Source: a bacterium | Lineage (GTDB): Bacteria; Krumholzibacteriota; Krumholzibacteriia; LZORAL124-64-63 | Assembly (NCBI GenBank): GCA_018652925.1 | Contig: JABIBH010000270.1 | Coordinates: forward strand, 1 to 8,353 | DNA: 8,353 bases | Reading direction: 5' to 3' | Shown: one piece after another, positions 5,584 to 8,353 of the stretch | How positions within the stretch are numbered: position 1 is the first letter of the stretch | Layout of the letters: each line of letters begins with the position of its first letter | Notes under the pieces: generated by a model | Told to the model about the DNA's origin: nothing | The model's database searches: none | The model's input: only the letters and a program-made list of their open reading frames with translations | Translations under genes and position numbers: made by a program

Positions 5584-8353
5584 CTAGAAATCCCAGCGTA
5601 CACCTACACGGAAAAGACGATGCATTCCAAAGACCCGTGGGTCAATAATTGGAATAAATTCACTGTAATTGTCACCATTGGCGTCCTGCAGATAGGCACC
5701 ACCGTACTTACCAGTCTCAGTTAGATACGAATTACCGGCATTACCGGCATTATTCATTCCCGGATCGATTTCTCCACCGGTAGCCAAAACTTGATCCTGA
5801 TTCAACAAGTTTCTTGCTTGCATCGTAATAAGAAGCTTCTGACCATAGAGATTGACATTTCTGGATGCTTGCAACTGGAGATTATAAGTTGAAGGGAACC
5901 TCATACTGTTCTCAAGCAGAGGATCCTGTTTTCTTGCATATCTGTCTGCTGGAGTCCATGGAAAACCACTGTTGAAAGAAAAATCCAAAGAGCTTGACCA
6001 GGACCCCGGCTCTCTTAACAAGAGGCGGAAGTTGAAAGCATGCCTGATGTCCCAATTAAGAGGAAGTTCCTGATTTGGTAAAAACTCCAGGCCTTCCGGA
6101 TTTGAACCAAACTCAGGAGAAGAAGCAACACCATCAGCATATGCATATGTATAATTAAGACTATACTCAAATTTATTGTTATAGCGCTTGTCCAGAGTAA
6201 ACTCCAGACCTCTTGAAGATGCATAGGCCTTGTTGATAAAACGGCCCAGAGTGTTTCCAGTCTCCTCATCAGTTACAGTTGTTGCTGCGATCAAGTCGTA
6301 AATATCACGACTGTATATAGCTACTGTACCAGCCAGGAAATCAGTAAACTGGTGCTTGATTCCAGCCTGATAGGCAACTGTTGATTCACTCATCAGGTTT
6401 GGGTTACCAAGAACTCCTGAGTTACCAATTGGGTCCTGACTACTGAACAAAGAACTCCTTGGTGGTGGTTGGATAAAACGTCCGTAGTGAAAACTAAATC
6501 CATCACGTTCAGTAATTGGGAATGCAAAACCAAGACGTGGTGAGAATTGGTGTTTATATTTAATTACATTATTATCCACATCTTCATTCTGCAACTCGAT
6601 TGCTGCTGCAGATCCCGGAGAGAACATATCCCAGCGGAAACCGTAGTTTACAACCATTCCTTCATGTGCCCATCGATCCTGGACATACCATGCTGCTTCC
6701 GGGTTATAGGTATGGAATACATTACTGTTGCCACCAAGTGAATATTCACCCGTAAACCTGTTTCGACGTTCAATAGACGGGTAGGACAAAAACTTGCGCT
6801 CAATATCATTATACTGTATCTGAACTCCGGTTTTAACCAGGTGACCTTTCCATCTGGTACTGGTGATATCAAACTTGGTCATATATGTCCGCGAATACTC
6901 TTCCCCGTAAAACGGATTATCACTAGTTGTAATAAACAGTGGATTAAGAGGGTCTGTATAATAATCCGATCCTGTCAAATACAAGGAAGTATGCCCATAA
7001 AACAGGTTTGGAGACCAAATACCGCCATGGTTGAAGTCCCATGGATCATTACCATCAACCGTACTTTTCATATCAAAAGAGACCAGGCTGAGTTTTAACG
7101 AGTAAAATGTTTCATCGGTGATATTATGTGACAAAACAAATTTAATCTGCTGGTTGAGAGACACGTTCTCACCACTACGGTCAGCAGAATTAAATGCGAC
7201 ATAAGATGAATCTTCTTGAGCAGTTGAAAATGCAGAATGAGGATACCTGAATCCTGCAAACCCTGGCTCGGCAACTACATTATACATTCGCCCATCTACA
7301 GCTCTTACTTCAAGGACAGGGACAACCTGCCTGATCAAACTGGAGTTTCGAGAATCATAAACAATTGTTGGACGAGCGGTATTATTCATATTCTCATACC
7401 ACGGTCCATAATAAACAGGTATATGTCCACCGGAGTAAAGTAACAGACTACCGCCACCCTGCTGCCTGACTTCTACAACCAGAGGCATATAAATAATTTT
7501 GCGAGCATAACCGGATACACTCCAGTTTGGAGAATAACCTTGACCTGATCCATAAGATAATGAGTATTCACCTGTAAGACGTAAACCTTCATTGAAAGCA
7601 TACTTCCACTTTGTGGAACCTTTAACTGAGTTTGATTGGCGGCGACGGAATTGAAACAAAGTTGCATCACCAAGGTTAACTCTATATTCAGGTCTGGTTG
7701 CTACGGAAAAATTCTCTGTATCTGTAAAATTCATATCTCCAGAGACGAAGTAAGTCAACTTCTCAAGAGGAGTTGGGCCACCAAATCCAAATTCAAGACG
7801 ATCATAGTTGGTGTAAGTTTTATCCTGACGGCCAAAATCATCAGTCAGATACCTTATTGCACCCTCGAACTTATCGCCACCTGAACGGGTTACCATATTT
7901 ACAACTCCACTCATGGCACTACCATATTCAGCATCCATACCACCTGTTGTAGTAGTGACTGCCTCTACAGCCATTGCGGAAACATCAACGGAGCCGCCAC
8001 CCATTGGGTTATCAACAGGAACATCATCAATACGCATTGATACTTCACCGCTTCGACCACCGCGAACATACAGCTCTCCACCACGCATAACCACACCGGC
8101 TTGCTTGGAAACGGCTTCTTCAATTGAATCAACTGCATAATCAGCCAGACGCTCCTGGCCCATTTTCTGCTCAGATTTTGCGCTTGTAACTTCAACCATA
8201 AATGCTGCACCTTCAATGGCAATGGCATCAATAGTTTCAACAATTACAACTTCCATATTAAATTGAAGTTCAGTTGTTTCGTTAGGTACGACTGTTACAG
8301 TAACTTCCTGTTCAGCATATCCAAGATACAACACCTGTACTACATGTTCTCCG
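5584..8353 (-). CDS. TonB-dependent outer-membrane receptor, 5' end cut by window edge
   Basis: Outer-membrane beta-barrel importer of the SusC/CarboxypepD_reg-plug type, expected to take up a bulky ligand using TonB energy; the substrate cannot be told. 922 residues are visible; the start, signal peptide and any TonB box lie beyond position 8353. Visible residues 1-33 (GEHVVQV, then LYLGYAEQEVTVTV) match the end of a carboxypeptidase-regulatory-like domain. The plug follows at about 60-165, with GGELYVRGG, IDDVPVDNP and GGMDAEYGSAMSGVVNMVTR. The barrel fills the rest, with stretches typical of FCB receptors: YVQDRW, SPRLGFAFPI, GNPNLMSES, SSRGLEFTLDKRY, LPLNWDIRHAFN and FPWTP. It ends in RVGVRWDF, the aromatic terminal strand used for barrel insertion, then TAG. 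No SusD-like gene follows; the next gene, 58 bases on, encodes a secreted protein and is probably co-transcribed. The GTG at 8334 is in frame but internal to the domain, so it is not the start. The family call is very secure. Confidence 0.95.
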   Translation of the reverse strand, partial: GEHVVQVLYLGYAEQEVTVTVVPNETTELQFNMEVVIVETIDAIAIEGAAFMVEVTSAKSEQKMGQERLADYAVDSIEEAVSKQAGVVMRGGELYVRGGRSGEVSMRIDDVPVDNPMGGGSVDVSAMAVEAVTTTTGGMDAEYGSAMSGVVNMVTRSGGDKFEGAIRYLTDDFGRQDKTYTNYDRLEFGFGGPTPLEKLTYFVSGDMNFTDTENFSVATRPEYRVNLGDATLFQFRRRQSNSVKGSTKWKYAFNEGLRLTGEYSLSYGSGQGYSPNWSVSGYARKIIYMPLVVEVRQQGGGSLLLYSGGHIPVYYGPWYENMNNTARPTIVYDSRNSSLIRQVVPVLEVRAVDGRMYNVVAEPGFAGFRYPHSAFSTAQEDSSYVAFNSADRSGENVSLNQQIKFVLSHNITDETFYSLKLSLVSFDMKSTVDGNDPWDFNHGGIWSPNLFYGHTSLYLTGSDYYTDPLNPLFITTSDNPFYGEEYSRTYMTKFDITSTRWKGHLVKTGVQIQYNDIERKFLSYPSIERRNRFTGEYSLGGNSNVFHTYNPEAAWYVQDRWAHEGMVVNYGFRWDMFSPGSAAAIELQNEDVDNNVIKYKHQFSPRLGFAFPITERDGFSFHYGRFIQPPPRSSLFSSQDPIGNSGVLGNPNLMSESTVAYQAGIKHQFTDFLAGTVAIYSRDIYDLIAATTVTDEETGNTLGRFINKAYASSRGLEFTLDKRYNNKFEYSLNYTYAYADGVASSPEFGSNPEGLEFLPNQELPLNWDIRHAFNFRLLLREPGSWSSSLDFSFNSGFPWTPADRYARKQDPLLENSMRFPSTYNLQLQASRNVNLYGQKLLITMQARNLLNQDQVLATGGEIDPGMNNAGNAGNSYLTETGKYGGAYLQDANGDNYSEFIPIIDPRVFGMHRLFRVGVRWDF

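Overview
The window reads as part of a chromosome from a Gram-negative bacterium with a complex outer membrane, most likely a lineage of the Fibrobacteres-Chlorobi-Bacteroidetes (FCB) group, for example one of its candidate phyla such as KSB1, Marinimicrobia or Zixibacteria. This rests on the protein families present: a SusC-style TonB-dependent receptor, a secreted protein with a type IX secretion (T9SS)-like C-terminal domain, a PorV/PorQ-family outer-membrane protein and a GWxTD-family protein. Base composition looks moderate to slightly AT-rich by eye. The phylum is inferred, not proven. No RNA genes, mobile elements, CRISPR arrays or prophage traces were seen.

All four genes lie on the minus strand, so transcription runs from the right edge to the left. 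From the right: (1) 8353-5584, a TonB-dependent receptor cut by the window edge, lacking its signal peptide and the start of its N-terminal domain; (2) 5525-2724, a 933-residue secreted protein with an acidic Asp-rich segment, a cysteine cluster, a fibronectin-III-like region and a C-terminal sorting-like domain; (3) 2665-1733, a 310-residue PorV/PorQ-type beta-barrel protein; then a strong intrinsic terminator; (4) 1615-95, a 506-residue GWxTD-family protein. Nothing longer than about 120 bases is non-coding.

Genes 1 to 3 are separated by only 58 bases each with no convincing terminator, and look like one operon. A reasonable working model is an outer-membrane uptake or display module: the receptor takes up a ligand, the secreted protein sits at the surface, and the PorV-like protein helps carry or anchor it, as PorV does for T9SS cargo in Bacteroidetes. 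The GWxTD gene has its own ribosome binding site after the terminator and is probably expressed separately or by read-through.

The most unexpected signal is regulatory. The 8-base loop of the terminator after the PorV-like gene is the exact reverse complement of the Shine-Dalgarno stretch of that same gene, and a small hairpin sits directly upstream of that Shine-Dalgarno. This could let the 3' end of the mRNA pair with its own ribosome binding site.
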